A DNA stretch of 25,000 nt from Adiantum capillus-veneris (GCA_014529385.2 CM043952.1:67865370-67890369); one strand, 5' to 3'. Positions 7,876 to 17,307 are shown, counted from the first letter of the stretch. Translations and numbers: made by a program. The notes: generated by a model not told the origin, from the letters alone.

Positions 7876-7990
7876 GGAGAGAGAAAGAGGGGAAGGGAAC
7901 ATGAGAGTGAGGAGAGGGAAGGAGCATACCTTGCTCTCCTTCCTCTCCTCGTGTGTGTGTGTGTGGAGAAGAAAGAGAGAGAGAGAGAGG
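7533..7990 (+). repeat. CT/TG/GA microsatellites and a 50-bp minisatellite
   Basis: Three to four tandem copies of a unit starting CAATGTGTGCG, then TTTATGCATG and a CT tract begin at 7550, 7603, 7653 and 7711 (unit about 50-58 bp). They are followed by (CT)n, (TG)n, (GA)n and (TG)n blocks to 7990. The long ORFs in all three plus-strand frames here are simple consequences of the repeats and are not genes. Confidence 0.9.
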
Positions 7991-8024
7991 GAGAGCGTTA
8001 CCTGCTCCTTGCTTGAGGGTGTCG

Positions 8025-8060
8025 AAAAACTCAGATCTGAGATCTGAGATCTGAGTTTTT
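8025..8060. repeat. AGATCT near-palindrome
   Basis: Arms AAAAACTCAGATCT and AGATCTGAGTTTTT are perfect inverse copies around GAGATCTG; the centre consists of direct GAGATCT repeats. It is a 36-bp hairpin-capable site near the CACTA end. Confidence 0.85.
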
Positions 8061-8093
8061 GGGCGCTCTCTATTATTTTTTTTAGCCCAGCCA

Positions 8094-8149
8094 GCGTTGC
8101 TATGAGCGTCGCAAATTTACAAGTAAATTTGCGACGCTCATAGCGACGC
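8094..8149. repeat. Hairpin made of CACTA subterminal motifs, right end
   Basis: A 21-bp perfect stem (8099-8119 with 8124-8144) and a 4-base loop, CAAG. The stem extends by four more pairs beyond one mismatch. It contains GAGCGTCGC/GCGACGCTC, the same motif as the left subterminal cluster. More single copies follow up to 8190. Confidence 0.85.
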
Positions 8150-8200
8150 CGGGAAAAAAAAAATTGAGCGTCGTTGTGTGAGCGTCGCTAATATGAATAG

Positions 8201-8215
8201 CCTCTTGTAGTGTGG
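8201..8215 (-). repeat. Right TIR of the CACTA element and TSD TGG
   Basis: CCTCTTGTAGTG followed by TGG; inverse of the left terminus and identical target duplication. Confidence 0.92.
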
Positions 8216-8292
8216 GACCAAAAAACGGACATTACAACGGTTGCTTCTTAAGAAAAATATGTCGATACATATAGTTAAGGACTAAGGATCGA

Positions 8293-9041
8293 TTAGGTGA
8301 AAACAAAAGAGGAAGATAAGAACCTAGGGGGGGTCAGCTGTGGAGAGAGTAGGTTTGGGATTTTGGAACTCCTGATAATAGCTTGACCGCTTTGGTAGAC
8401 TACCCATTTTCCTTGCTTATAGACTTCATATACCTTCTTGAGCTCTTCACTTTTGTGTTTGAGTTATAGCAGAGTGAGTTCATTTGCGATCCAAAACTTG
8501 GTGTCTTTGATGATACGTGATTGTTGAAGAAGCTTGAGCTGACCTTCCCTACTTTCAAATTCAAGGATGGCATGCCCACCTAGTATGGGCTTGTCAGGGC
8601 CTCTAGAAGTGATACAATCCATTGTGTTGTATTGGAGCTTGATCGGCTTGAGAGTTTTGTTGAGAAAATTGATGTGCTTCGAGAAGTCATTCTTGATCGA
8701 GTCCCATGCTTAAGGTAGCCCACCAATGTAGACCTTGAGGGCATTTTCTTCTTGGAGTCGTCGTTCTCAAAGCTCTACTATCACACATGTCTTCACCTTT
8801 GCAAGTGTTTCTGAGTGGGTTTCGATGGCCTTGGCTTCCACTTCTTTCACTTTGGTGGTGGCAAGATCGACCATGGAATCAAGTCGTGCCTCAAGCTTGC
8901 TTACACCGCTTTGAGGTCGTGATTCTCTTCCATGACCCAATCGAGGTTTGCTTGGAAGAACTCAATTTGTTTGGATTTGTTCGGGGCTACTAGAATAGCA
9001 GCAAAGCTCGGTCGTATTCTTTTCGGGGTATTTGTCGTCAT
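8293..9041 (-). pseudogene. Decayed coiled-coil ORF, possibly LINE ORF1-like
   Basis: Read from the ATG at 9041, the minus strand gives PKRIRPSFAAI, NKSKQIEFFQANLDWVMEEN and an acidic/basic heptad-like stretch (coiled coil). After a frameshift come EENALKVYIGGLP, AWDSIKNDFSKHINFLNK, GGHAILEFESREGQLKLLQ, TKFWIANELT and EELKKVYEVYKQGKWVVYQS, ending with TAA at 8293. Three in-frame stops and a net frameshift show it is dead. The order coiled coil, VYIGGLP (RRM-like beta strand), AILEF and a basic QGKWVVY end recalls non-LTR retrotransposon ORF1 proteins, but I do not recognise it with certainty; it could be another plant coiled-coil protein. The end of the 5' half is duplicated in inverse orientation at 9166-9497. 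Confidence 0.5.
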
Positions 9042-9125
9042 CCTTCCTATGGGAGGCTACTGCTACAAAAATTCCCTCAAACACCCAAATGGGACTGTGA
9101 GGAAGCCCTATGGATCTGCTGCTAT
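8795..9125 (+). repeat. Left arm of a long hairpin
   Basis: Inverse copy of 9166-9497. Arms are about 331 bp with a 40-bp spacer and differ by scattered substitutions and small indels. The arm contains the 5' part of the decayed coiled-coil ORF on the minus strand. Confidence 0.9.
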
Positions 9126-9165
9126 AAAGAAGCACCCAGGAGTCAAATCAAATGGGAAGCTCCCA

Positions 9166-9497
9166 ATAGCGGCAGATCCATAGGGCTTCCTCACGGTCCC
9201 ATTTGGGTGTTTGAGGGCATTTTCGTAGCAGTAGCCTCCCATAGGAAGGATGATGACAAATACCTCAAAAAGAATACGACCGAGATTTGATGCTCTCCTA
9301 GCAGCCCCAAACAAATCCAAACAAGTTGAGTGCCTCCAAGAAAACCTTGATTGGGTCATGGAAGAGAATTGCGACCTCAAAGCTCATCCATGCAAGCTTG
9401 AGGCACGACTTGATTCCATGGTCGATCTTGCCACCACCAAAGTGAAAGAAGTCAAAGCTAAGGCCATTAAAACCCACTCAGAAACACTTGCAAAGGT
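9166..9497 (-). repeat. Right arm of a long hairpin
   Basis: Inverse copy of 8795-9125. Beyond 9497 the homology stops abruptly (GCAAAGGT then unrelated sequence), whereas the left arm continues into the rest of the ORF, so this arm is the duplicated, truncated one. Confidence 0.9.
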
Positions 9498-9507
9498 ACT
9501 ATTTTGA
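9250..9507 (+). pseudogene. Inverted, truncated copy of the coiled-coil ORF 5' half
   Basis: An 85-codon open frame starting MMTNTSKRIRPRF with NKSKQVECLQENLDWVMEEN and a continuous heptad-like C-terminal part (LEARLDSMVDLATTKVKEV). It is open where the left-arm copy is frameshifted, so it keeps the older sequence, but it stops at the duplication breakpoint and lacks the second half. No function is claimed. Confidence 0.55.
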
Positions 9508-9868
9508 ACCCCTATGGGAAATTGCCTCTGTAAAGAAGCAAAAAACTCATTAACAGTAGACAAAAACCCAATCTTTGACAGTTGGTTGAAATTGACAGTC
9601 GCGGCAAAAAGCTAAAATCTTTGATAGTCGACTTGGGCGAGGTCAGTAGAGGGGGGTAAGCTTTGGGCACAGCCCAATGCTCTCCTGTGAAACCCCACGG
9701 CACCTGTTGACCGGCGCTTGTGAAGCGGGCAACTTCGCGACTCTGACGGGCTTAGTGTGACGGCTCTATGAAGCGGGTCGTGAGCTAGGGAGGGGAGGAG
9801 GGTGATGCTGGACCTTAACGCACCCCCACATGGCTGTCCCTCGCCCAAGGGGGAGTTTCTGCGGGAGC

Positions 9869-9920
<52 letters not shown>
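9869..9920 (+). repeat. (GA)n microsatellite
   Basis: About 26 uninterrupted GA units. Confidence 0.95.
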
Positions 9921-9923
<3 letters not shown>

Positions 9924-10294
9924 TTTCTTGAATAAGGCCTGTCAAAATATCTTTTCTAATCAAAGAAATCTTTAAATAAAAAATAGAAGAATGAAATAGG
10001 CTTTTGAATTTTAGGTTGAAATTTGAAGAATTGATAGTACTGACACTAAAACTTGCAAACTTTAGTCAATTTTCTTCATTGAAAAGCTTGAAATCTAGAC
10101 AAAAATTTACAATTTTAGTGGCAAAAGTACACTAAACCTGGCTTATTGCAAACATTGGAAATCTCAAATAGCTATAGAATAGAAGAGCATGATAGACGTA
10201 GAAAAGATGAATGCCAAGTACATCCATGATCACTCTCTCACCACCCCAACCACACCTATTGAAAATTTGCTACACCCTTGCATGGGACATTGGT

Positions 10295-10297
10295 GTA

Positions 10298-10344
<47 letters not shown>
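10295..10344 (+). repeat. Compound (TG)n(GA)n microsatellite
   Basis: About ten TG units pass directly into about 14 GA units; the same compound arrangement occurs at 7831-7875. Confidence 0.9.
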
Positions 10345-10348
<4 letters not shown>

Positions 10349-10458
10349 CCCTAGAGGTATCCATGTGTTACTTTAAGGGTTACTCTACTTTTCCTTTTGA
10401 AGGCCATAAAAACTCCAACCCTCAAAATTAATACTTTGATTCTATACCACTTCTTTAT

Positions 10459-10523
10459 TGTTGAGATGTCGAGCTCTACACCTTGAGCTGGCAACCACTA
10501 CGGGTCTTGGCCGCTTACGGAAT
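10459..10523 (+). mobile_element. Copia 5' LTR, first piece
   Basis: The piece begins TGTTGAGATG. Its first eight bases are the inverse of the LTR 3' terminus TCTTAACA at 19943-19950, with one mismatch. The gypsy element interrupts the LTR after position 10523; together with 19689-19950 the LTR would be about 327 bp, normal for a copia element. The left boundary is inferred from this terminal match only. Confidence 0.6.
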
Positions 10524-10733
10524 TGACGGGAGCAAACCGAACCCCGAACCCCGACGGCCTCTAAAACACCGCGGACCGAATGGCGCGCCTCGAGCCTGTC
10601 ATGGTAAAGCAAACAGGGGGCACCACCTAGCTTCAGCGGCTAGGACGCAAACAACACACCACCATAACAAAGTTTTCATCCAAGAAAGATGGATGCTTGG
10701 GAGTAATGATGAAGAGGAAAGGGAATGAGATCA

Positions 10734-10776
<43 letters not shown>

Positions 10777-12088
10777 GGGAGGGGGTATAGCGGCTTAGTA
10801 CTTAGGCACCACAAAAGGATGGCGAATCCGCACACCCTTCACACATACACAAGCTCACTCCAAACACAAGACTAGGTGGCGATTCCGCACACTTCACATG
10901 GGCAAAACATTGAAAGAAAACATACTCACAAAACTCAAGCTTTATTTAGAGAATAAGGCGATGAAATGGGGAGCATAGGGTAGGGGAATGAGAAGGGAGA
11001 GCGTGGTAGAGCACATGGCGGATAGGTGGGAGTTGATGGCAAAGACTCGCACGAGGGTTATGGCCATCATCCTTCATTTAGTTTCCCTTCATCTTCCATA
11101 GCCCAAGGGTGTAGAGGTCATGCTCAAGACGAGCATGGTGATTGCGGCGATGGTGATGGTGTGGGTGTGTGTGTGCACTAGGCACACACAGTGCATAGTG
11201 TACTCTTCGGTGATGGTGCGTGTCCTTAGTGTGATGGTGACCCCTCTTTATATAGGGGAGGAGGGGGGAGAAATTCTAGAATTTAGAAATGAAGAAATAA
11301 TTATCTACATAGGCCATGTGACTGTGGGCCCCACTTGTCTGGCTGTGTGTATATGTGCCAGAACAGCAGTCTCATGAGAGAGAGACTAAGAGAGAGAGAT
11401 GGGTTGATGAAAAAAAGTGAGAGGTGACATGGAGAATAAAGTAATTACAAGAGGGGAGAGAGGGGAGTGTGTTCAGAGGTGAATCTGTGTGCAGATGTGT
11501 GTGAACACAAGAAAAATCAGGTAACCACCGGGTGGGGATGGGTCTGTGGGCACCTTTTTCAGTGAAACTGAGTGTGTGTGAGTGTGGGGGAGGTTATTTA
11601 GCTACAAGACAAGAGACATGGCGCCCTTTAGAGAGAGAAGGGGGTATTTGGGTCATGGGATATGATAGGAGAGAGAAAGAGGGGGTGGGGTATACTATTT
11701 TGGAAGATAGGGTAAGTTGCATGTGAGTTAGGGTGCATTATTGGTGACTTATAATGCATTATTGGTGAGAGGTGGAGTAGCTTGAGGGGAGAGAGAAAGG
11801 AGAAAGGACAAGGGGAAGAGAGAGGGGAGTTGACCTTTTGAGTGGAGGAGAGGAAAAGGGACACCCGGCGGGACAAGAGTGAAGAAAGAGGAGGCAAGGT
11901 GGGGATGGGCTACCCCACAGGCATGAGGTGGCTTATTTTACCTTTCTTATATATTCACATAATCATATTTTATTTTTTTCTTACTTTTTCCAATGCCTTT
12001 TATCACTCCCTCCCTAAGAGGGGGTTTTCATGGGGTGGGGACGAGAGAAGAGGGGTATGGGAGCTTGGCTTGTGAAAAGCCCCCATCA
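10524..12088 (-). repeat. Gypsy 3' LTR
   Basis: Starts TGACGGGAGC and ends GCCCCCATCA on the plus strand; the copy at 18136-19688 aligns along its whole length with scattered substitutions. A GA microsatellite at 10735-10773 (about 39 bp, against 25 bp in the other copy) accounts for nearly all the length difference. Confidence 0.93.
11246..11255 (-). promoter_or_regulatory. TATA box of the gypsy 3' LTR
   Basis: CTATATAAAG on the minus strand, identical in both LTRs. It defines U3 as roughly 12088-11220 and R-U5 as the remainder. Confidence 0.7.
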
Positions 12089-12106
12089 TTAGCCCTCCCT
12101 TTTTGG
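12089..12106 (-). promoter_or_regulatory. Polypurine tract of the gypsy element
   Basis: On the minus strand AAAAAGGGAGGGC lies directly before the 3' LTR, where plus-strand priming occurs in reverse transcription. Confidence 0.75.
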
Positions 12107-12116
12107 CTAGAGGCAT

Positions 12117-15100
12117 TCATGTCTCTAGCTCATCTGTTTGATCATTATCGTCGGAGGTGGCGGCTGATGGTGTGTTCTCATCTGGAATGTCAATTGGTGG
12201 AACCTGGTCAAATCGAAGAAAATAAGGTTTAAGTCGCCAACCATTTACCCTGGTTTTATGAAGTTTTCCATCAGCCTCCATAAGCTGGTAGTTCCATTGG
12301 CATACTTTTTCCTGATGATAAAAGGGCCTTCCCATCGGAGCAGGAGTTTCTTATCCTTGCGCGTGTCGAAGCGATTGTCGTAGCGGAGCACCAACATTCC
12401 TTTCTTCAATTCTTTTTTCCGGAGATGCTCGTTAAAGCTAAGCCGTCTATGCTCTGCTTGTGCTGCATAGTAATGTATTGCTTCTTCTCTGTCCAGCTGC
12501 AGTCTTTCCAAGTTGATGATGTGATCTCTCAAATGCATGTTGGGTTGTTGAAGTTGGCTTGCCATTACTCTGAGACTTTGTAGTTGCACTTCAATGGGCA
12601 AGATTACTTCCTTACCAAATACTAGATGATACGGTCTGAATCCCAAGGATGTACGAAATGAAGTTCTGTAGGCCCATAAAGCTGGTAGTAGATACTTATC
12701 CCAGTCTCCGGGATGATTGTTTACTTGCTTGGTAATAATTTTAGAAACCATTCCATTTACCTTTTCAATTAGGCCATTACATTGAGGGTAATATGCTGAA
12801 GAGTGCCTCCTTGTAATGCCCAGTTTCTGCATTAATTCTCCTACCAAGTCTGCTCTGAAACCTGGCCCTCTATCAGAGATGATATCTAAAGGTGTACCAA
12901 ACCTACAGCATATGCGCTCATAGATAAATTTAGCTACCTCTACCGCTGTGATTCTAGTGGTGGCTGTAGCCTCTGCCCATCTAGTCATGTAGTCGACCCC
13001 CATGATAATGTAAAATTTTCCTAAGTTGGCCCTAGGTAATGGCCCAATGGCATCGATACCCCATTTTTCAAATGGGCCATATGAGAGAATAGGTGTCTGT
13101 GGTTCAGGCATAAGTGACCTAGTGCCGGCCTTTTGACACAACTTACACATTTTGCACCAATGGTGTACATCACGGTTGAGGCTAGGCCATATGAAGCCTA
13201 CCTGCAAGATTTTCCTACTTGTTATGTCTAGGGCAAAGTGACCACCACAAACCCTGTCGTGACAACTAGCAATTACTCCCGTGATTTTGTGAGAGAGAGG
13301 GACCTTCCTAAGTATTTGGTCCTTACCCTTACAGTACAAACCATCATTGATGAGTCGATACCTTATGGCCTTCCGCGTCAGCCATTGCCTCTTTCCCTTT
13401 GTTAAATCTGATGGGCATTCCCCTGTTTCCAAAAAATGCATGATGTCAGGCAAGGCATCACTGCCTTGAAATAGAGGGAGCTTTAGTTTTATTGCTCCAA
13501 CCACCACTTCCTGTAGTCTTTCACTTGCTAGGGCATCTGCTTCTTGATTTTGAGCCCTTGGGATATGGTGTATTTGAACTTCTTCAAACTTACCCAACAA
13601 GGTTTTTACACCACTTAAGTGAGTCCTTAAACTAGGAATCTTGCATGTCCATGCTCCATTTACTTGCGTTACCAGAAGTAGAGCATCCCCAAATACATTA
13701 AGGCGTTGTACACCTTGCGAGACGCACCATTGTAGACCCTTGGTTAGTGCTGCATACTCAGCTTCATTGTTAGAATGTGAATCTAACAATTGGCCCAACG
13801 AAAATACCTTTGTCCCTTTTTCATCAAAGACCACTATGCCTGCAGCTGCTTTGTCAGATGCTCGCTTGTAGGCTCCATCAAAGTAGAGAGAGTATGCTCC
13901 TTCTACCATCGGTGGTACTGGAGGTAATCGGACTTCTCCTTCCTTAGATTGCTTCTCCTTCCTTTCAAAGACTTGGTAGGTCATGAGTCCCCCCAAACTT
14001 GCCCTTGCCGTGCTTTCTACCTGTATCGTGTAGTCAAACTCTTGCAGACGAACTAGCCATTTAGTAATTCTAGCAGACACATCCATGTGTTGTACAACAT
14101 AGGGAAATATTTCATACGTGGTTAGAATCACAAATTGCTTAGGCAGCAAATATGACCTAAACTTTGTAGTTGCAAATCTAAGAGCTAGGACTAAGTGTTC
14201 CACATGGGTGAAACCTTTCTCTCATGCTGTCATCATTCGACTAGAGAAGTAGATTGGCCTCATGAAAGATGTCGCCGTATCCTTTTGGAGTAGCACAGCC
14301 CCCAATGAGTCATCACCAACACTTGAGGTGACATAGAATTTTTCATCCCACTTAGGTGGTGAGATAGTTGGCAGAGTGGCTAAGACCTCCTTTACCTTGT
14401 TGTAGTGATGTTCGCTTTCCTCGTCCCAAGTGAAGGTTGATCTTTGAGTGAGTTGTTGCAGTGGTAGAACAAGTTGTGATAGTAGATGTATGAATCTACT
14501 TAAGTACCTCACCTTCTGTAGAAAAGAGACCAGTTGACGTGCGGTCGTTGGTGAAGGTAGGGCTATGAGTGCGGACACCTTACTTGGGTCGGCGTTGATA
14601 CCTTTTGCTGAAATTTCATGGCCTAGTAGAATGACTTTACTCTCCCCAATGTGGCATTTATCCACATTTAATTGACCACCTAGGCTCTGCAACCTGGCCA
14701 AACCTTCAGTTCCCTTTTCTAAATGTGAAATACGGGAGCTATATATACAAAAATCATCAATGAACACTCTTATGGATGTTCCAAAGAACGGTTGAAAAAC
14801 ATATGTGACATATCTTTGGAATGTGGCAGGTGCATTTGTGAGACCAAATGGAATAACCCTGTATGCAAAACAACCCCATTGCGTGATAAAAGTGGTTTTT
14901 AGCTGATCTTCCAAGGCTATGCGTATTTGAAAGTATCCAGAATAACCATCACAAATGGTATAGCATTCAAAACCTGCTACTTCATTCAGAATTTTATCCA
15001 AGAAAGGGAGAGGAAAGTGGTCTCTCTTTGTAGCTGCATTTAGTGGTTTGTAGTCAACACAGACCGTCCACTTACCATTCTTTTTAGGCGTCACCACTAC

Positions 15101-15478
15101 GGGTGACACCCATTCTGGGTTTTCTACAGGATAGATGAATCCCGCCTCCAACAATTTCCTTACCTCGGCCAAGAGTGCCTTTTCTTGTATGACCCCCAGT
15201 TGTCGTAGCTTTTGCACAACTGGTTTTACCCCTTCCTTCAGCTTAATATGATGTTCCACCACTGTAATGCCTGTGATTCTTTCATAGTTGTCAATGAACA
15301 GGTTAGGAAATTCCATCAACATTTGCAAAAAACTATCTTTCTCCTCAAGTGTTAATTCCATAAACAACATACCCTTCAACCTACTTCCTCCTAGGCCAGG
15401 TGATTTGCTCTCCTCTTCATTGGGTTGCCCTTTTGGTGATGGATCACCAGTTGTGCTTACCCTTTGTGGATCCTTCAT
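12117..15478 (-). pseudogene. pol: Gypsy pol: RT, RNase H, second RNase H, integrase (one stop, one frameshift)
   Basis: Reading starts at ATG 15478. RT shows VVVTPKKNGKWTVCVDYKPL, DGYSGYFQI, PFGLTNAPATF and the catalytic FIDDF. RNase H follows with WDEKFYVTSS, where a Ser stands in the place of the usual first Asp. A lone in-frame TGA (14224-14222) comes after SSRMMTA, and the frame continues. The second RNase H has YFDGA, NNEAEY, FGDALLLV and NQEADALA, all four acidic positions. Integrase has the HHCC zinc site (CHDRVCGGHF, CKMCKLC) and D,D,E in GIDAIGP, ISDRGPG and GLIEKVN, then RWEGPF. Near 12290 the frame shifts and the C-terminus continues as NYQLMEADGK to 12117. No chromodomain is seen. 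The remaining domains look complete. Confidence 0.92.
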
Positions 15479-15957
15479 AATGTTTCCAGATTCATTTGCT
15501 TCTGCTTACCAATCCTCATGTCGTAGTAGATTGTCTCCCCTTTCTTACCGGTCATGCGTAGAAGGCCAGTACCCCAGTCCTGTTTTTCCTTCATGGCCAT
15601 CAACCATGGCCTTCCCAAAATTAGTGGATAGCCCTCCCCCTTAGTAGGCATTACAAAAACATCTACCTCTACCTCAGTGTTGAAAGCTTTGATTTTCACG
15701 GCACTTACCACACCCACACACTTTACTTTTGCGTTGTTTGCCATCTTTGCCTTGCATGGAGAAGGCCTGTCAACCTCGAGCCCTAATCGAAGCATCATAG
15801 CTTCGCTCATTACACAGATTTGTGCACCTCCATCAATGTAGGTGTTTCCAACCCTCTTTCCTTTTATGTTTACGTCGACAATTGGAAGGATGTCATCCAT
15901 GTTGCATCCCGAAATTGCTCCGGCTACCTTTGTTTTGGAGCGTCTTGTACTTACCAT
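15475..15957 (-). CDS. Gypsy aspartic protease ORF
   Basis: This is a retroviral-type aspartic protease that would cut the Gag-Pol polyprotein. The ORF has VDVNIKGKRVGNTYIDGGAQ with active-site DGGA (in place of the usual DTG/DSG), then VMSEAMMLRLGL, a hydrophobic strand AFNTEVEVDVFVMP, and LILGRPWL, the second conserved half-site of these proteases. The frame is the same as gag and the zinc-knuckle ORF, separated from the latter by one TGA. Its stop overlaps the RT start as ATGA (15478-15475), so RT lies in another frame. Gly in the second motif position is unusual but occurs in plant gypsy proteases. Confidence 0.85.
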   Translation of the reverse strand: MVSTRRSKTKVAGAISGCNMDDILPIVDVNIKGKRVGNTYIDGGAQICVMSEAMMLRLGLEVDRPSPCKAKMANNAKVKCVGVVSAVKIKAFNTEVEVDVFVMPTKGEGYPLILGRPWLMAMKEKQDWGTGLLRMTGKKGETIYYDMRIGKQKQMNLETL

Positions 15958-15969
15958 TTTAGACCATTG

Positions 15970-16710
15970 TCACCTTACTTTAGGTACAAGATGTAGCAGC
16001 TGTGGCCATGTAATCTTCGGTCCTTGCTCTGCCACATCCAATGTTAGATCATAGGGCTTAGAACTTTGCCCTAGCTGGAAGTCAGTGATGCCCAATTTCC
16101 GTTGTGGCCTGGATGGCCTCTTGCTAGTTTCTCCTCTCATGCTTCTCTCATCATCTGATTGTGTAGCCTTCTCCCTCCTAGATCTTTTCACAGTCATGGC
16201 CTCAAGTGGTTCTAAAAAGGTTACCTTCTCCTTACCCTTGTCCCTCTCCTTTGCTCTGGGTGGATCCACTACTACGGCTTTTCCTTTCTCTTCTAGCCTT
16301 ATGATGTTTACAGGGCGATCAGGTGGTGGGGCTGGTGGAAGAGGTGGAATGGATGCTTGTAGTGGTGTCTGGGGTGGACGTAGAATTTGTTTTGGTGGGG
16401 TTGGTGCTCGGGGTGGGGGTGTTCTTTCTCTAGGGGGTGACAATTGGTTCCTCCTACCTCCTCTATTATAGTTTTGTCGTGGTTTGGGACAGTAGTACAT
16501 ACCGTGACCGTCTTCTCCGCAGTTGTAGCAATGATACTCCCTTTTTTGTCGTTGTGCTCTTCCAGGGTCTTGATCTCTTTCTTGACTCCTCCCTTGTTGT
16601 ATTAAGTGGACAGAAAAATTCTGCAGTTGGTCAGTAATATGGGCCAACATATCTTGTTGGTCATCTCTTACCCCAAGAGCCGGTGGTGGTGGTGGAATGG
16701 TGGTTGTCAT
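15970..16710 (-). CDS. Gypsy gag C-terminal part with CCHC zinc knuckle
   Basis: The nucleocapsid-like region binds element RNA. CYNCGEDGHGMYYC near residue 60 is a CX2CX4HX4C zinc knuckle, followed by a basic, very Pro-rich stretch (RAPTPPKQIL and PPLPPAPPP) and a K/R-rich charged segment. It is in the same frame as gag, from which two close stops (TAA and TGA between 16711 and 16728) separate it, and as the protease, from which one TGA at the ORF end separates it. Most likely one ancestral Gag-Pro ORF now broken, unless the breaks are bypassed; the ATG at 16710 is probably not the original start. Confidence 0.8.
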   Translation of the reverse strand: MTTTIPPPPPALGVRDDQQDMLAHITDQLQNFSVHLIQQGRSQERDQDPGRAQRQKREYHCYNCGEDGHGMYYCPKPRQNYNRGGRRNQLSPPRERTPPPRAPTPPKQILRPPQTPLQASIPPLPPAPPPDRPVNIIRLEEKGKAVVVDPPRAKERDKGKEKVTFLEPLEAMTVKRSRREKATQSDDERSMRGETSKRPSRPQRKLGITDFQLGQSSKPYDLTLDVAEQGPKITWPQLLHLVPKVR

Positions 16711-16725
16711 AGCTGCTGGTCAACG

Positions 16726-17307
16726 TTATATTGTTGTTTCTGTTGACTCGGTTTCTTTGGCTTTCATTCGCAGCTTCTTGTCCTTAAGGCGAGCAATCTC
16801 AACGGCTAACTCGTACGTAGCCGGGAATCTACCTTTCACCTTCTCCTTGAGAAGCGGCCATAAGCCATGCGTGAACCGATCTTTTTTTAGGAAATCGGGT
16901 GCAGCTTCCCGCCTTGCTAGTGACTCAACCCATCGTTCCCACAAATCCACAAATTTGGACTCATAGGTGGCATATTCTAAAAGACCCTCCTGCTTCAAGT
17001 CTCTCAACTTGTCCCACAACTTTTCTGAAGTGGTACCTCCCCCAAAGCGCCTCTTAAAAGCGGTTTTTAAGGGTTCCCAATCATCCTTGCTTGCTTGTGG
17101 AAGTGCATTGTACCATGATCTAGCTTCTAGCTTCATGAGATGCTTAAAGATTCTAACCCGGGATTCATCCGTATCTTTGTTGCTCACTACACATGCTACT
17201 TCAAAGTCATCTAGGAAGTCTGTTACCAAATCCTCCCCCTTCTTTCCTTTTAATGTTGGAAATGCTACACTTGCCATGATTACTGAGAGAGAGCTAGAAA
17301 GACACAC
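16726..17307 (-). CDS. gag: Gypsy Gag, capsid-type domain
   Basis: A retrotransposon Gag domain (Retrotrans_gag type) that would form the particle. The first Met at 17307 is followed by MASVAFPTLKG ten codons on, the more likely start. The domain runs through FLDDFEVAC, RVRIFKHLMKLEARSWYNAL, W..LKTAFKRRFGG, LRDLKQEGLLEYATYESKF and FTHGLWPLLKEKVKGRFP, the family's usual order. It stops just before the zinc-knuckle segment: the frame ends TETTI-TAA, while a neighbouring frame stays open over the same bases until ATGA. A small indel or a stop mutation has cut gag in two. Confidence 0.88.
   Translation of the reverse strand: MCLSSSLSVIMASVAFPTLKGKKGEDLVTDFLDDFEVACVVSNKDTDESRVRIFKHLMKLEARSWYNALPQASKDDWEPLKTAFKRRFGGGTTSEKLWDKLRDLKQEGLLEYATYESKFVDLWERWVESLARREAAPDFLKKDRFTHGLWPLLKEKVKGRFPATYELAVEIARLKDKKLRMKAKETESTETTI

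Larger units (their letters stand above)
2536..8212 (-). mobile_element. CACTA (En/Spm) DNA transposon, complete ends, decayed genes
   Basis: The element begins CACTACAAGAGG at 2536 and ends CCTCTTGTAGTG at 8212, its exact inverse. It is flanked by the 3-bp duplication TGG (2533-2535 and 8213-8215), the CACTA signature. Subterminal regions carry many AGCGACG/CGTCGCT motifs. It encodes on the minus strand a TnpA-like and a TNP2-like gene, both broken, and contains a captured host-gene fragment. At 5,677 bp with the transposase core deleted it should be non-autonomous, but its ends look usable by a transposase supplied elsewhere. Confidence 0.92.
9498..10458. other. Stretch without recognised gene
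   Basis: 9640-9865 is a GC-rich island with short repeated AAGCGGG phrases; it ends in a GA microsatellite. 9921-10188 is AT-rich. A compound TG/GA microsatellite sits at 10294-10344. The ORFs in it are repeat-driven or lack recognisable features. Confidence 0.5.

Noticed and set aside
7552-8047. Long overlapping ORFs in all three plus frames, and a minus-strand one
   Set aside because: They consist of Leu/Ser and Cys/Val or Arg/Glu runs produced by CT, TG and GA microsatellites; no gene.
9640-9865. GC-rich island with repeated AAGCGGG phrases, considered as rDNA spacer, organelle DNA or a promoter
   Set aside because: No rRNA, tRNA or organelle gene sequence could be recognised, and no gene starts from it.
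11120-11377. 85-codon ORF in the gypsy LTR, repeated at 18623-18976
   Set aside because: It lies on the strand opposite to the element and over its TATA box, with low-complexity Val/Met/Cys content; an LTR shadow frame.
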